64,000 nucleotides of DNA from Orientallactaga sibirica. Taxonomy: Eukaryota > Chordata > Mammalia > Rodentia > Dipodidae. Positions 19,671-29,217 of this stretch are shown here, one piece after another. A model generated the notes under the pieces. The model saw nothing but the letters and a program-made list of their open reading frames with translations, ran no database searches and had not been told where the DNA came from. How positions within the stretch are numbered: the stretch's first letter is position 1; each line of letters starts with the position of its first letter. The DNA lies in contig JAEOAD010000040.1 in assembly GCA_036365145.1 (NCBI GenBank), positions 12,464,501 through 12,528,500 of the forward strand, in the 5' to 3' direction. A program made the translations under genes and the position numbers.

Positions 19671-19785
19671 AAAATTGAATTTTTAATTGTCGAGGGGAAA
19701 CTTGAACAGAATCAAATCTCTAGGAATTACTAGCTCAAGGTTGCAAAGACTGTCTTGAAGCATTCTGGACAAGTTGCAAAAATCT
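19671..19785 (+). repeat. Low-copy diverged repeat, copy B
   Basis: Counterpart of 18187-18300 with many substitutions; AGGGGAAACTTGAACAGAAT and GGTTGCAAAGACTGTC are the clearest blocks. Confidence 0.5.
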
Positions 19786-19924
19786 ATTTGCTGCTTATTT
19801 GTCACATTTAGTGGCAGTGGTTACAGGACAGGGTAGGGTGGCTGTCCTCTGGATCCTGTCCTTCTGTCCCTCTTCCTCCATTTTCAAAGTCAGAATGGAA
19901 CGCCAACCCTTCCCACATCCTATT

Positions 19925-20115
19925 TCTCGGACTCTGTCCTGCTTTGAAGGACTCGTGTGATTAGATTGGGCCACCTGGATAAACAGGGTCTCCCCATGCA
20001 AAGCCCACCGCAAGCACATCTGCAAAGGCGCTTTGACCATGGAGGTAACACAGTCAGTCACAGGATACAGGAATTATTAGGAAGGGACCCTCTCTAGGGA
20101 GCCATCGTTCCCCTA
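19925..20115 (-). mobile_element. Possible ancient LTR-type relic
   Basis: GTGATTAGATTGGGCCACC, then CACATCTGCAAAGGCGCTTT and CCATGGAGGTAACACA occur in the order of a common mammalian repeat (probably MaLR/ERVL) in antisense. Name uncertain. Confidence 0.4.
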
Positions 20116-20383
20116 CCACAAGGCTTTGAACAATTAACTGCTAGAACTGATCACTCTGTCCTGTTGAAAACAGTTGGGGGACGTGGTTGGATAGAGAGAA
20201 CAAGAGAAGAAGAAGGGGACTGGCTAAGAGGCTTAAGAAATAATCCAGAGGCAAGTACAGGGGTCTGGACCAAGGGGGGCAGATGGCTGTGGAAGATAGA
20301 GTCAGGCTGGGTGACACTGGCTAACGTGTATGTTGCAGTGGAGGTGTTCTACGTATGTGATTAAAATCCCTAACTAGTTGATT

Positions 20384-20655
20384 TCTTATTAAGTTATTCG
20401 CATGGAGAAAGAGAGAGAGACAGAGAGACAGAGAGGAAAGAGAGAGAAATGCATGCACCAGGGCCTTAAGCCACTGCAAATGAAATCCAGCTGCATGCGC
20501 CACTTTGTTTAATTAATTAATTAATTAATTTTTGACAACTTCCATACACATGCACCACTTTGTGCAGCTGGCTTCATGTAGGTACCGGGGAATCAAACCT
20601 GGGTTGTTAAGCTTTGCAAGCAAATGCCTTAGTTGCTGAGCCATCTCTCCAGCCC
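20384..20655 (-). mobile_element. DIP-like SINE interrupted by a tiny L1 tail
   Basis: Antisense DIP whose CACTTTGT...GCAGCTGG region is split by 20509-20548. Outer flanks ACTAGTTGATTT and ACTAGCTGATTT form its own duplication. Confidence 0.9.
20509..20548 (-). mobile_element. Extremely 5'-truncated L1 3' end, about 40 bp
   Basis: A (TTAA)n tail complement followed by TTTTTGACAACTTCCATACA, the same 3' terminus as the longer L1 pieces at 40, 50, 52, 55 and 63 kb. Target duplication CATGCGCCACTTTGT / CATGCACCACTTTGT surrounds it. Confidence 0.85.
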
Positions 20656-20670
20656 ACTAGCTGATTTTTA

Positions 20671-20874
20671 AAAAAAATATTTTATTTATTTATTTATTTG
20701 ACAGAGAAAGAAGAGAGAGAGAATGGGTGTGCTAGGGCCTCCAGCCACTGCAGACGAACTCTAGATGAATGTGCCCCCTTGTGCATCTAGCTAACATGGG
20801 CCCTGGGGAATTGAACCTGAGTTCTTTGGCTTTGCAGGCAAACACCTTAAGTGCTAAGCCATCCCTCCAGCCCT
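20671..20874 (-). mobile_element. DIP-like SINE with target-site duplication
   Basis: Between CACTAGCTGATTTTTA (20655-20670) and CACCAGCTGATTTTTA (20875-20890). Confidence 0.93.
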
Positions 20875-21155
20875 CACCAGCTGATTTTTAGTAAAAGGAG
20901 AACCCTAGATTCCCGGTGGAGCTGATTCAACAGTTGAAAGGCCCTGAGAATCCAATCAAGGCATCCCCAATGAAGGAGAAATTCAAAGTGTGGACAGCAA
21001 CTCCCTCACTCAAGCCCCAGAGTTCCAACAGTCCTGTGGATTACAGACTCACTCAGGCATAAGCCAGTTCTTGGCAATACATTTCTCAACACGTATCTCC
21101 CACCAATTCTGTTTGTCTATTTGAATCGGACTGGTGCAAATCCTGAACACATTTT

Positions 21156-21389
21156 AATAATTTTAATTTTAATTTTCTTTATTTATGAGAGAGAGAGGAA
21201 GAGAGAATTGGCACACCAGGGCCTTAGTCACTGCAATTGAACTCCAGATGCATGCGACTCCTTTGTGCTCATGCGCCACCTGTGCATATGCATCACCTTG
21301 TGCATCTGGCTTACGTAGTTTCTGGAGAGTCAAACCTGGGTCCTTAGGCTTTGCAGGCAAGCGTCTTAACCACTAAGCCATCTCTCTAG
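21156..21389 (-). mobile_element. DIP-like SINE, divergent long variant
   Basis: Flanks CCTGAACACATTTT and CCTTGAACACATTTT. Extra sequence with a duplicated CATGCG/CACCT/TGTGCAT motif sits in the middle. Confidence 0.88.
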
Positions 21390-21439
21390 TCCTTGAACAC
21401 ATTTTGAACATAGAATGGAGTGATAAAAATTACATTGAA

Positions 21440-21586
21440 CTGGGTGTGGTGGCGTATGCCTTTAATCCCAGAACTTGGGAGGTAGAGGTAGGAGGATCGC
21501 TGTGAATTCTAAGCTATCCTGAGACTACATAGTGAATTCCAGGTCAGCCTGGACTAGAGTGAGATTCTACCTCAAAACAAAACAAA
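21440..21586 (+). mobile_element. B1-like SINE
   Basis: CTGGGTGTGGTGGCG head with a (AAAAC)n tail that runs into the next DIP head. Confidence 0.92.
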
Positions 21587-21588
21587 AC

Positions 21589-21889
21589 AGGGCTGGAGAG
21601 ATGGCTTAGCGGCTAAGGCGCCTGCCTGCTAAGCCTAAGAACGCTGGTTCCAATGTCCAGCAGTTCCAATCTCCGGGTCCCACGTTTAGCCAGATGCAAA
21701 GTGAGGCAAGGGCACAATGCCGCACTTACACACAAGGGGGTGCACACATATGGATTTCGTTCACAGCAGCTGAGAGACTGCTGGCACGCCCATCTCTGTC
21801 TCCCTCTCCCTCTCTCTCTGTGTCTCTCTCTCCAAAAATAAATTTAAAAATAATAAAAAAAATAAAAAAAACAAAACAACAACAACAAC
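21589..21889 (+). mobile_element. DIP-like SINE, long variant
   Basis: Contains AAAGTGAGGCAAGGGCACAA between AGATGC and GGTGCACAC, the same region that is expanded in other long copies. Long tail of AAATAAA and AAC repeats. Confidence 0.88.
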
Positions 21890-21903
21890 AAAATTAGATT
21901 GAG

Positions 21904-22125
21904 GGGGTTGGAGAGATGGCTTAACAGTTAAGGTGCTTGCCTGCAATGTCTAAGGACCCAGGTTTGATTCCCGAGTGCCCACATAAGCCACATGCACAAG
22001 ATGGTGCATGCATCTGGAATTCGTTTGCAGTGGCTGGAGGTTCTGGTGCGCCCATTCTCTCTCCCCCACCCCTTCTTTGCACACTTTTTTCTCTCTCTCT
22101 CAAATAAATAAATAAAATAATGAAA
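21904..22125 (+). mobile_element. DIP-like SINE with target-site duplication
   Basis: AAAATTAGATTGA at 21890-21902 and AAAATTAGATTGG at 22126-22138 flank it. Confidence 0.94.
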
Positions 22126-22139
22126 AAAATTAGATTGGG

Positions 22140-23131
22140 AGTAGATGTAAGGAAGAGAAGGGTCCAGGATAATTGTACAGTTTCTGCCCTAAGCAGAGCC
22201 ACTGTAACACAAAGGGGCCCACGAGAGCCTTGGAGTGTGGGTGAGGGTGCCTATCTTCCCACCCACGGGCCCTTTGGAGAGGGTGATGTCCGGAGGCAGG
22301 GATGAGTCTAGCACACCCGCCCCAGGGAGCAGACCCCGCTGTGCTCCATGGCATTCGTCCATTGCTTTCTGTAATCCACAGGGAGGCGGGATCAGATCTT
22401 TTTGTTTCTAGTGAACTCCACCTCCCTGGCGGCCTGTGCTCTGTGGGAACCAGTTAACTGAGTCCTGGGTCAAGGACAAGCAAGCAGGTCTGAATAGAGA
22501 GTTTATGAATGACCACTGTGCTGTCTCCCCATGAAGGAGCCTGGTGTGCTTGAAAGAAAAAAGTGAGGGGTGGGTCTGTTAGTGTTCAGCCTTCCTGGAA
22601 GGAAGAAGACAGAGAACAGCATTGGACTGTTCTGTTAGCATCGTGATTGGGTCCTGAGCCCTTTTCAGATCTCTCAACCTGGCACTGGGCAGCGTTTCAG
22701 AAATGGAAGGAATTGTTCCACAGGTCCAGCGGCTCCAACAGACCGAAGTGGCCTGGGAGCAGCTTTGTCTCCTTCCCTCCAGTTCCAGGGAGCAGGGTGC
22801 TCACACCTGCTGCTGTTGTTCTGAACAGGAAATCTTCTCTTCAGGATGTTGGAAGTCCAGTGCTGGACAGGTCAGGATCTCTGCCTCATTTCCAGCCTAG
22901 TCATTACCAATGTCACATTTGAGGCTCACTGAGGGGCACAGAAAAAAAGCCAATGAACCAGGTTTCTTTAGTCTCATACAAATGGCCCAAAATAAGCCAG
23001 CTAATGTTCAGAGCCTTCTTCTTCCTTCCCCGGATTTCTAGATTGTATCACCAACTAGCAGTCAGAACCATTTCCTTCTTTCCAGACAAGGATCAGGAGT
23101 GTGTGTGTATGTCTTCAAAAACCAACTCCTT
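22140..23131. other. Single-copy stretch, about 1 kb, no gene seen
   Basis: No recognisable repeat. Frames of 61-93 codons lie on both strands without known motifs or clear splice boundaries. Confidence 0.5.
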
Positions 23132-23293
23132 GGCTGGGCATGGTGACGCCCGCCTGTAATCCCAGCACTCCGGAGGCAGAGGTAGAAAGATTGCTGTGAG
23201 TTCCAGACCACCCTTAGTGGACTGCTTAGTGAATTCCAGGTCAGCCTGAGCTAGAGTGTGATCCTACCTCAAATAAAAAATAAAAATAAAAAT
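23132..23293 (+). mobile_element. B1-like SINE
   Basis: GGCTGGGCATGGTGACGCC head and an (AAATA)n tail. Confidence 0.9.
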
Positions 23294-23343
23294 AAACTCC
23301 TCAAGCATTAGGGGTCCTTGGTTTTTCTTTTTTTTTAAAAAAA

Positions 23344-23493
23344 AAAAAAGGATTTTTTTTTTTTTTTTTAAGGCAGGGTCTCACTCTAGTCCAGGCTGAC
23401 CTGTAATTCATTCTGTAGTCTCAGGGTGCCCTCCAACTCATGGTGATCCTCCTGAGTGCTGGGATTAAAGGCATGTGCCACCATGCTCAGCTT
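23344..23493 (-). mobile_element. B1-like SINE
   Basis: First of five consecutive antisense B1s; deletion of TACCTCTGCCTC. Ends CATGCTCAGCT. Confidence 0.88.
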
Positions 23494-23511
23494 TTTAAAA
23501 ATTTTTAAATT

Positions 23512-23659
23512 TTTTTAATTTGGTGGTAGGGTCTCACTCTAGCCCATTCTGACCTGGAACTCACTCTGTAGTCCTAGGCTGGCCTCAGCCTCACAGCAGA
23601 TCTTCTTACTTCTACCTCCCAAGTGCTGGAATTAAAGGCATACAACATCACACCTTGCT
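23512..23659 (-). mobile_element. B1-like SINE, diverged
   Basis: Second of the stack; GGTGGTAGGGTCTC start and CACACCTTGCT end. Confidence 0.87.
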
Positions 23660-23667
23660 TAAAAAAG

Positions 23668-23806
23668 TCTTTTTTTTTTTCTTTTGTTTTTTTGAGGTAG
23701 GGTCTCTAGCCCAGACTGACCTGATATTCACTATGTAGTCTCAGGGTGGCCTTGTACCTCCGACTCCTGAGTGTTGGGATTAAAGATGTGCACCACCATG
23801 CCCTGC
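23668..23806 (-). mobile_element. B1-like SINE, internally deleted
   Basis: Third of the stack; lacks part of the ACTCTAGC and CGATCCTCC sections. Confidence 0.87.
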
Positions 23807-23809
23807 CCT

Positions 23810-23961
23810 CTTTTTTTTTTTTTTTTGGTTTTGCAAGGTAGGATTTCACCCTGGTCCAGGCTGACCTGGCATTAACTATGTAGTCTCAGGGTGGCCTCAA
23901 ACTCTCGGCGATCCTCCTACCTCTGCCTCCCAAGTGCTGGGATTAAAGGTGTGCGCCACCA
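23810..23961 (-). mobile_element. B1-like SINE
   Basis: Fourth of the stack; GCAAGGTAGGATTTC start, ends in GCGCCACCACC without the final GCCCGGCT. Confidence 0.9.
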
Positions 23962-23963
<2 letters not shown>

Positions 23964-24005
<42 letters not shown>

Positions 24006-24144
24006 CTTTCTTTCGAGGTTTCGCTCTGGCTCAGGCTGACCTGGAATTCACTATGTAGTCTCAGGGTGGCCTCGAACTCTCGGCGATCCTCCAACCTCTG
24101 CCTCCTGAGTGCTGGGATTAAAGGCATGCGCCACCACGCCTGGC
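23964..24144 (-). mobile_element. B1-like SINE
   Basis: Fifth of the stack; T-run of about 40, lacks AGGTAGGGTC spacing but otherwise well preserved, ends ACGCCTGGCT. Confidence 0.92.
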
Positions 24145-24377
24145 TTCTTTATTTTATTTAAGATTTTATTTTATTTATTTATTTGAGACAGAGAGAGGGA
24201 GAGAGAGAGAGAGAGAGAGAGTGAGAATGAGCCCACCAGGGCCTCTAGCCATTGCAAATGAACTCCAGATGCATGCATCACCATGTGCGTCTTGCTTATG
24301 TGGGACTTGGAGAATTGAACCTGGGTCCTTAGGCTTCACAGGTCTGTTCCTTACTGCTAAGCCATCTCTCCAGCCCC
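24145..24377 (-). mobile_element. DIP-like SINE
   Basis: Antisense copy directly joined to the B1 stack; ends CTCTCCAGCCCC. Confidence 0.92.
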
Positions 24378-24509
24378 AAATATATCTTTCTTTCTTTGAG
24401 AGAGAGAGAGGGGGGAAAGAGAGCCACTTTGTGCATCTAGGCAATCGTTCTCAGCCTGGCTGACTTGGTCAGCAATCACCTTTACCCACTGAGCCGTCTC
24501 CCCAGCCCC
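24378..24509 (-). mobile_element. DIP-like SINE, central deletion
   Basis: GA tract, CACTTTGTGCATCT and the head complement CCCACTGAGCCGTCTCC remain; the ACTCCAGATGC section is lost. Confidence 0.75.
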
Positions 24510-25194
24510 TTAACAATTTTTACAAAGTCTTAGCTTTTCTCTTGACCAGAACACTCACTGCTGAGGCAGTAGCTCAAGGAGTCCTTAGTATCTCAGATCA
24601 GCAGAACTGCAAAGAAAATGAAAGATTTTTGTTGTGGTTGTTCTTTCTCCACCTGCCCTTGACCCCTATAGGAAAAGAAAAAGCCCCAGGGAGTCCAGTT
24701 TGGAACAAAAACATAAACCATACGAGGTTCTGATGAGGATTAAATAACTTTGTCCAAGGCATTTTGGAAGCCAGTGGTTCCTCGACCTGAGACAGAAACG
24801 TTGGCTGAACGCCTGTCTGTGTTGCCAAGCCGACTGCAGTCCCAGAGAGCGGGGCTCAGAAGAGCTGGTGCATGCTGGGATGGCAGCAAGGAGGTCGACC
24901 ACAGAGGAAGACTGAACAGATGCTTGGCCCAGTGAGAAAGCTACAGCAGGGGGATCACGGCAGGTAGTCATGTTGAAATGAGCAGGGGTGTCAGAGGATT
25001 TGTGGGTGTCCTCCCTCTCGCCCCTCAGCCTGTACACGTGTGACACACACGCATCTCATCAGAGGCCTCGCCCCAGAAGCCTGTGGGGAGACCAATCCGG
25101 AATAGTCCCTGCCAACGATGTCTCCAACACAGTGAGAAGGACACCAAGAGGTGGAGGATTTCGGTTTCAATAACAGTAGCTTCACCTTATCTAA
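24510..25194. other. Single-copy stretch, no gene seen
   Basis: About 685 bases. The 126-codon minus frame has no recognisable domain and no neighbouring splice signals that I could pair. Confidence 0.5.
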
Positions 25195-25539
25195 TGTGGT
25201 GTTCTGATTCAGGTGTCCCCCATAAACTCAGGTGTTCTGAATGCTAGGTCCCCAGCTGATGGAGATTTGGGAATTAATGCCTCCTGGAGGTGGTGTATTC
25301 TTGGGGGCGGGCTTATAGGTATTATAGCCAGTGTCCCCTTGGCAGTGTTTGGCACACTCTCCTGTTGCTATTGTCCACTTGATGTTGGTCAGGAGGTGAT
25401 GTCACCCTCTGCTCATGCCATCGTTTTCTCCTGCCATCGTGGAGCTTCCTCTCGAGCCTGTAAGCCAAAATGAACCTTTTTTCCCCACAAGCGGCTCTTG
25501 GTTGGATGATTTCTGCCAGCAATGAGAACTTGACGGCAA
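25195..25539 (+). mobile_element. MaLR-type LTR (ORR1/MT-like)
   Basis: Colinear with the LTR at 13920-14261 (CCCCAGCTGATG, TTGGGGGCGG, GCACACTCTCCTG, GTAAGCCAAAATGAACC). Its polyadenylation motif is mutated to AATGAACC. Confidence 0.75.
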
Positions 25540-25762
25540 TATCCGCTGTTTCACCGTCTGTGGTTTTAGTTACCTACAGTAAACCACAGTCCAAAAATGT
25601 TAAATATAAAATTCCAGAAATGCACAATTCATAAACGTTAAATTTGCAGGCCATGTTGACTAGGATGATGAAGTCTCATGCCATCCAATTCCATCCTTCC
25701 CCATGTGAATTCCCCCTTTATCCACACAGAATGCGCTACCCACCCACTCTTCACTTAGTACC

Positions 25763-26005
25763 CCTTTTTTTTGTTTGTTTGTTTTGAGAAACAGAGAGAG
25801 AGAGACAGACAGAGAATGGGTGTGCCAGTGATCTCTCAGCCACTGTGAACAAACTCCAGATGCTTGCACCCCCTTGTGGGCAAGTGCGGCATTGAGCGCC
25901 TGTGTCACTTTTGTGTCTGGCTAAATGTGGGACCTGGGGAATCCAATGGGCGTTCTTAACCTTCGCAGGCAGGTGCCTTAACTGCTAAGCCATCTCTCCA
26001 GCCCC
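25763..26005 (-). mobile_element. DIP-like SINE, long variant
   Basis: Has the extra TGGGCAAGTGCGGCATTGAG block between CCCCCTTG and the CATCTGGCT position; body starts with TCTCTCAGCCACTGTGAAC. Confidence 0.92.
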
Positions 26006-26077
26006 CCTTTTGGTTTTTATTAGACTCATGCTCACAGTATCACAATGCTTGTGTTTAAGTAACCCATATTTTACTTA

Positions 26078-26119
26078 CAAGCAAGCTCATTTAACCTCTG
26101 AGCCATCTCCCCAGCCCCG
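26078..26119 (-). mobile_element. Tail-less DIP head fragment, 42 bp
   Basis: Complement of only the first 40 or so bases of a DIP (GGGGCTGGGGAGATGGCTC...). TATTTTACTTA at 26067-26077 and 26120-26130 is an 11 bp perfect target duplication. No 3' part or A-tail is present. Confidence 0.85.
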
Positions 26120-26198
26120 TATTTTACTTATGAGTGACCCCAAAACACATGAGTAGTAAGGCTGGCAATTCAGATATGCTGTAAAGTACTTCCTTTTG

Positions 26199-26386
26199 GG
26201 ATAGAGAGGTGGCTCAGTGGTTAAAGGTGCTTGCTTACAAATCCTATCAGCCTGGGTTCAATTCCCCAGGACCCATGTAAAACCAGATGCACAAAATGGT
26301 GTATATGTTTAGAGTCTGTTTGCAAGAGGCACTGGTTTTCCCATATTCTCTCTCTCCTCACAAATAAATAATTAAAAATATTTAAT
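26199..26386 (+). mobile_element. DIP-like SINE with target-site duplication
   Basis: GTACTTCCTTTTG at 26186-26198 and 26387-26399, 13 bp perfect, within the Tigger relic. Confidence 0.94.
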
Positions 26387-26554
26387 GTACTTCCTTTTGA
26401 GTGAAAAGTTGAATTTTTTACTTAAGCCAAAGATAGTCATGTGATGAGATTGCTAAAATCTCTACTTCTAATGGTGCTGATCTCTGTGCCTAATTTATGA
26501 ATAAAACTTTATTAGTGGGTCTATTGGAAAACACATAATATAGGGATTTTGTCA

Positions 26555-26651
26555 TCCACTTTGTGCATCTGGCTTTACATGTGTACTGGGGAATTGAACC
26601 CCAGGCCTTTGCAAGCAAGTGCCTTAAACCACTGAGCCATCTCTCCAGCCC
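26555..26651 (-). mobile_element. DIP-like SINE, head half only
   Basis: Starts at CCACTTTGTGCATCTGG and ends CTCTCCAGCCC; tail half absent. Confidence 0.88.
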
Positions 26652-26679
26652 TTCATGTTCATTTTATTATTATATATAG

Positions 26680-26950
26680 TCAGACAGTGTCTTGTGTATT
26701 TCATATGTATTTAATCTTCAGTGTGATCTATGAAATGGATGATTATTTTTTCCACTTAATGAATGAAGAGGCTGGTGCACAAAGAAGTTACATAATCACC
26801 TGATGTAGTGGTGCACACCTTTAATCCCAGCGCTGGGAGGCAGAGGTAGGTGGCTCACCATGAGGTCGAGGTCATCAAGACTACATAGTGAATTCCAGGT
26901 GAGCCTGGGCTAGAGCGAGACCCTACTTTGAAACCCGGCCCTCCCCTTGC

Positions 26951-27005
<55 letters not shown>

Positions 27006-27060
27006 GAAAAGAAAAAATTAAGTAATTTGCCCAAGGCCATAGAGATAAAGCCATACTCAT
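26680..27060 (-). mobile_element. MIR relic split by a B1
   Basis: Left part ends AAGAGGCTGGTGCACAAAG and TTACATAATCACC; right part is AAGTAATTTGCCCAAGGCCA. Both match antisense MIR order. Confidence 0.65.
26802..27015 (+). mobile_element. B1-like SINE with long A/AAAAG tail
   Basis: Diverged TGATGTAGTGGTGC head; the tail holds about 35 A then (AAAAG)n. Confidence 0.9.
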
Positions 27061-27316
27061 GCTGCCTAGCTGAATAATCTTCTGTTAGGTGGAAATAGTG
27101 TCTCTAACTCAGCCTACTTCCAGTTGGGAAATGAGCAGAAAAGAACTAGAGAAGTGAGATGTGTCTGGACTGGAGAGGCCCATGTGGATGGAGCACGACA
27201 GCTATGACAGCTCAGACTGTCACTTCAGGAAGGATGCTTTGTACTGAAAGTTACAGAATAAGAACCGGAAGTAGTTAAACAATAAGGACACTTATTATTT
27301 CCCATAGCAACACATC
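27061..27316. other. Single-copy stretch, nothing seen
   Basis: No repeat or gene signal recognised. Confidence 0.4.
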
Positions 27317-27326
27317 TAGATGTAAT

Positions 27327-27488
27327 CTTTTTTGGGGGGGGGTGGTTCTTTTTGGGTAGAGTCTTGTTCTGGCACAGGCTGACCTGGAATTCACTATGTA
27401 GTCTCAGGCTGGCCTTGAACTCACAGTGATCCTCCTACCTCAGACTCCCTAGTGCTGGATTAAAGGTGTGCACCACTACGCCTGGCTT
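27327..27488 (-). mobile_element. B1-like SINE with target-site duplication
   Basis: TAGATGTAAT at 27317 and 27489 flanks it; a G-run interrupts its T tail. Confidence 0.9.
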
Positions 27489-27498
27489 TAGATGTAAT

Positions 27499-27508
27499 TT
27501 TTTTAATT

Positions 27509-27556
<48 letters not shown>

Positions 27557-27817
27557 GAGAGACAGAGAGAGAGGAAGAGGCAGACAGAGAATGGACATGC
27601 CAAGGCCATTTCAGCCACTGTGAACGAACTCCAGATGCATGAGCCCCCTTGTGGGCAAGTGCGGCATTGCGCCCTTGCTTCACTTTTGCATCTGGCTAAA
27701 CGTGGGACCTGGAGATTTGAACAAGTGTTCTTAGGCTTCACAGAGAGGTGCCTTAATTGCTAAGCCATCTCTCTGCCCCCCTTTTTTTAATTATGTGAGA
27801 GAGACAGAGAGAGAGAA
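27499..27817 (-). mobile_element. DIP-like SINE, long variant, plus a tail-only DIP piece
   Basis: Long GA/GACA tract, the GGGCAAGTGCGGCATTGCG block and head complement to about 27779. A second tail-and-GA piece fills 27782-27817 before TAGATGTAAT recurs. Confidence 0.88.
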
Positions 27818-27827
27818 TAGATGTAAT

Positions 27828-28164
27828 GTTTTGACTCTACCTTCCTGCCTTTGTTAATCATGCGCCCCTCACACAGGCTGCAGCAATGACAGGTAGCACG
27901 TGTCAACCAGCTTACAACCAGTGAAGGACTTGTCCATAAAATTCTCAGCTAACTTTGCAAGTCGACTAGAGAAAATCAGGTCTTGTCTTTATGACCCAAT
28001 ACAGAAAGGCTCAAAACGTGAACAGCTGGCGTTCTCAGCTGAAAGACTGTGACAACCTTCCTGCAAGTGAGGAGGAAACGGGGCGAGCTGCTGCAGGGCT
28101 GATTTGACGACGTGCTTGTTGGGTTTTGAGTAAAAACTTTTTCCCTGTCCTTTACCTCTAAGGC
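27828..28164. other. Single-copy stretch, no gene seen
   Basis: About 335 bases without recognised repeat or frame of interest. Confidence 0.4.
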
Positions 28165-28530
28165 ATGAAGGTGTCGCCGTCAGCCTCAGGTCGCTGGAAT
28201 GAACTTCCAAACCAGGCACAGAGGAATGGTGTTTGTTTGAAGCTTACTGGTCCAGGGGAGGTTCCATGATGGTAAAAGAAGCTGGCTCCCTTTCACAGGT
28301 CCATGCAGAGAGAGTGAGAGAGAGGCCAAAAGTAACCACACCACCATCGGCAAGCACACCTCCAGGCAAAGCCCCAGCACTCTGCTTATCTTTAGACTAG
28401 AATTCCAAATCCACCACCATATCTTAGGGCTGGACCCTAGGATCCGCCAGGGGAGGGGGCGGGGGCTACAGATCTAAAGCTTTACTAAAACTGAATCTGC
28501 TGTAGGGAGCCATCCATCGAAACTACCACA
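28165..28530 (-). mobile_element. MaLR-type LTR, antisense
   Basis: Minus strand begins TGTGGTAGTTTCGATGG. Shares TTTCACAGGTCCA, TCCAAATCCACCAC and TTAGGGCTGGACC with the LTR at 4942-5400. The left edge is approximate. Confidence 0.6.
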
Positions 28531-29079
28531 GGATGCATACAGTAGAAATCAGGGTCATGACTGAATGTGAATTACTGAATCATGACGCAAGTCTTCACAG
28601 ATGTGCTTCTGGCCTGAGGTTGGGATTCAGATGTGCACAGCTGGAAACATCCGCTTCTGGTGCAGGATGCACAATTCTCTGGAGAGACTGTGGGGACAGT
28701 GAGCCTCCATCCCCCACCTCGGCATCCCCAGGGTGCCATTAGTGGTGTCAGCTGAAAGTCCCCAAGTTTGGTTCTGCTCAGGCCTCCCCCGCGTACAGTT
28801 GGTAAGACTGTCTGGTTTTTCTCTCTTATTTTCCAGTCTCATTTCCTCCTGTTTTCTCTGAAAGGAGATTTCCCAATGTGAGAAAGACTTAAATTGGGTC
28901 ACACCCTCTTAATAGACATTTTGGGAAATACTAGAAATGAAGTTCCTTGTGGTCACCAGAAAGAAGGGCTGTTGTTTCCAGCTCCAGAGGATGGAACTGT
29001 GCCCGATGGAATGCGGCATTCAGAGTGCCTTAAACAAGACTGGGCTGTATTTTTCTCTTACATGAAAATCAAGATTTGA
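28531..29079. other. Single-copy stretch, no gene seen
   Basis: About 550 bases; the 91-codon minus frame has no known motif. Confidence 0.45.
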
Positions 29080-29217
29080 AGCAAAGTGTGGTGCCATATG
29101 ACTATAATCCTGGCACTTGGGAGTCAGAGGTAGGGGGATCAAAATTTCAAAGTTATCTTTGGCTACATAGTGAGTTTGAAGCCAGCCTGGGCCACATGAA
29201 ACTGTGTCCCTTCAAAC
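29080..29217 (+). mobile_element. Old B1-related SINE
   Basis: AAAGTGTGGTGCCATATG ... CACTTGGGAGTCAGAGG ... CCAGCCTGGGCCACATG with decayed 3' end. Confidence 0.7.

Larger units (their letters stand above)
25540..26560 (+). mobile_element. Tigger-like (pogo/TcMar) DNA transposon relic, broken by SINEs
   Basis: TAAACCACAGTCCAAAAATG, AAATTCCAGAAATGCACAA and TGTGTTTAAGTAACCC, and CCCCAAAACACATGAGTAGT follow the Tigger-type 5' end and start of its transposase as I remember them. Four SINE pieces interrupt it, and stops and frameshifts leave no usable frame. Confidence 0.65.
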
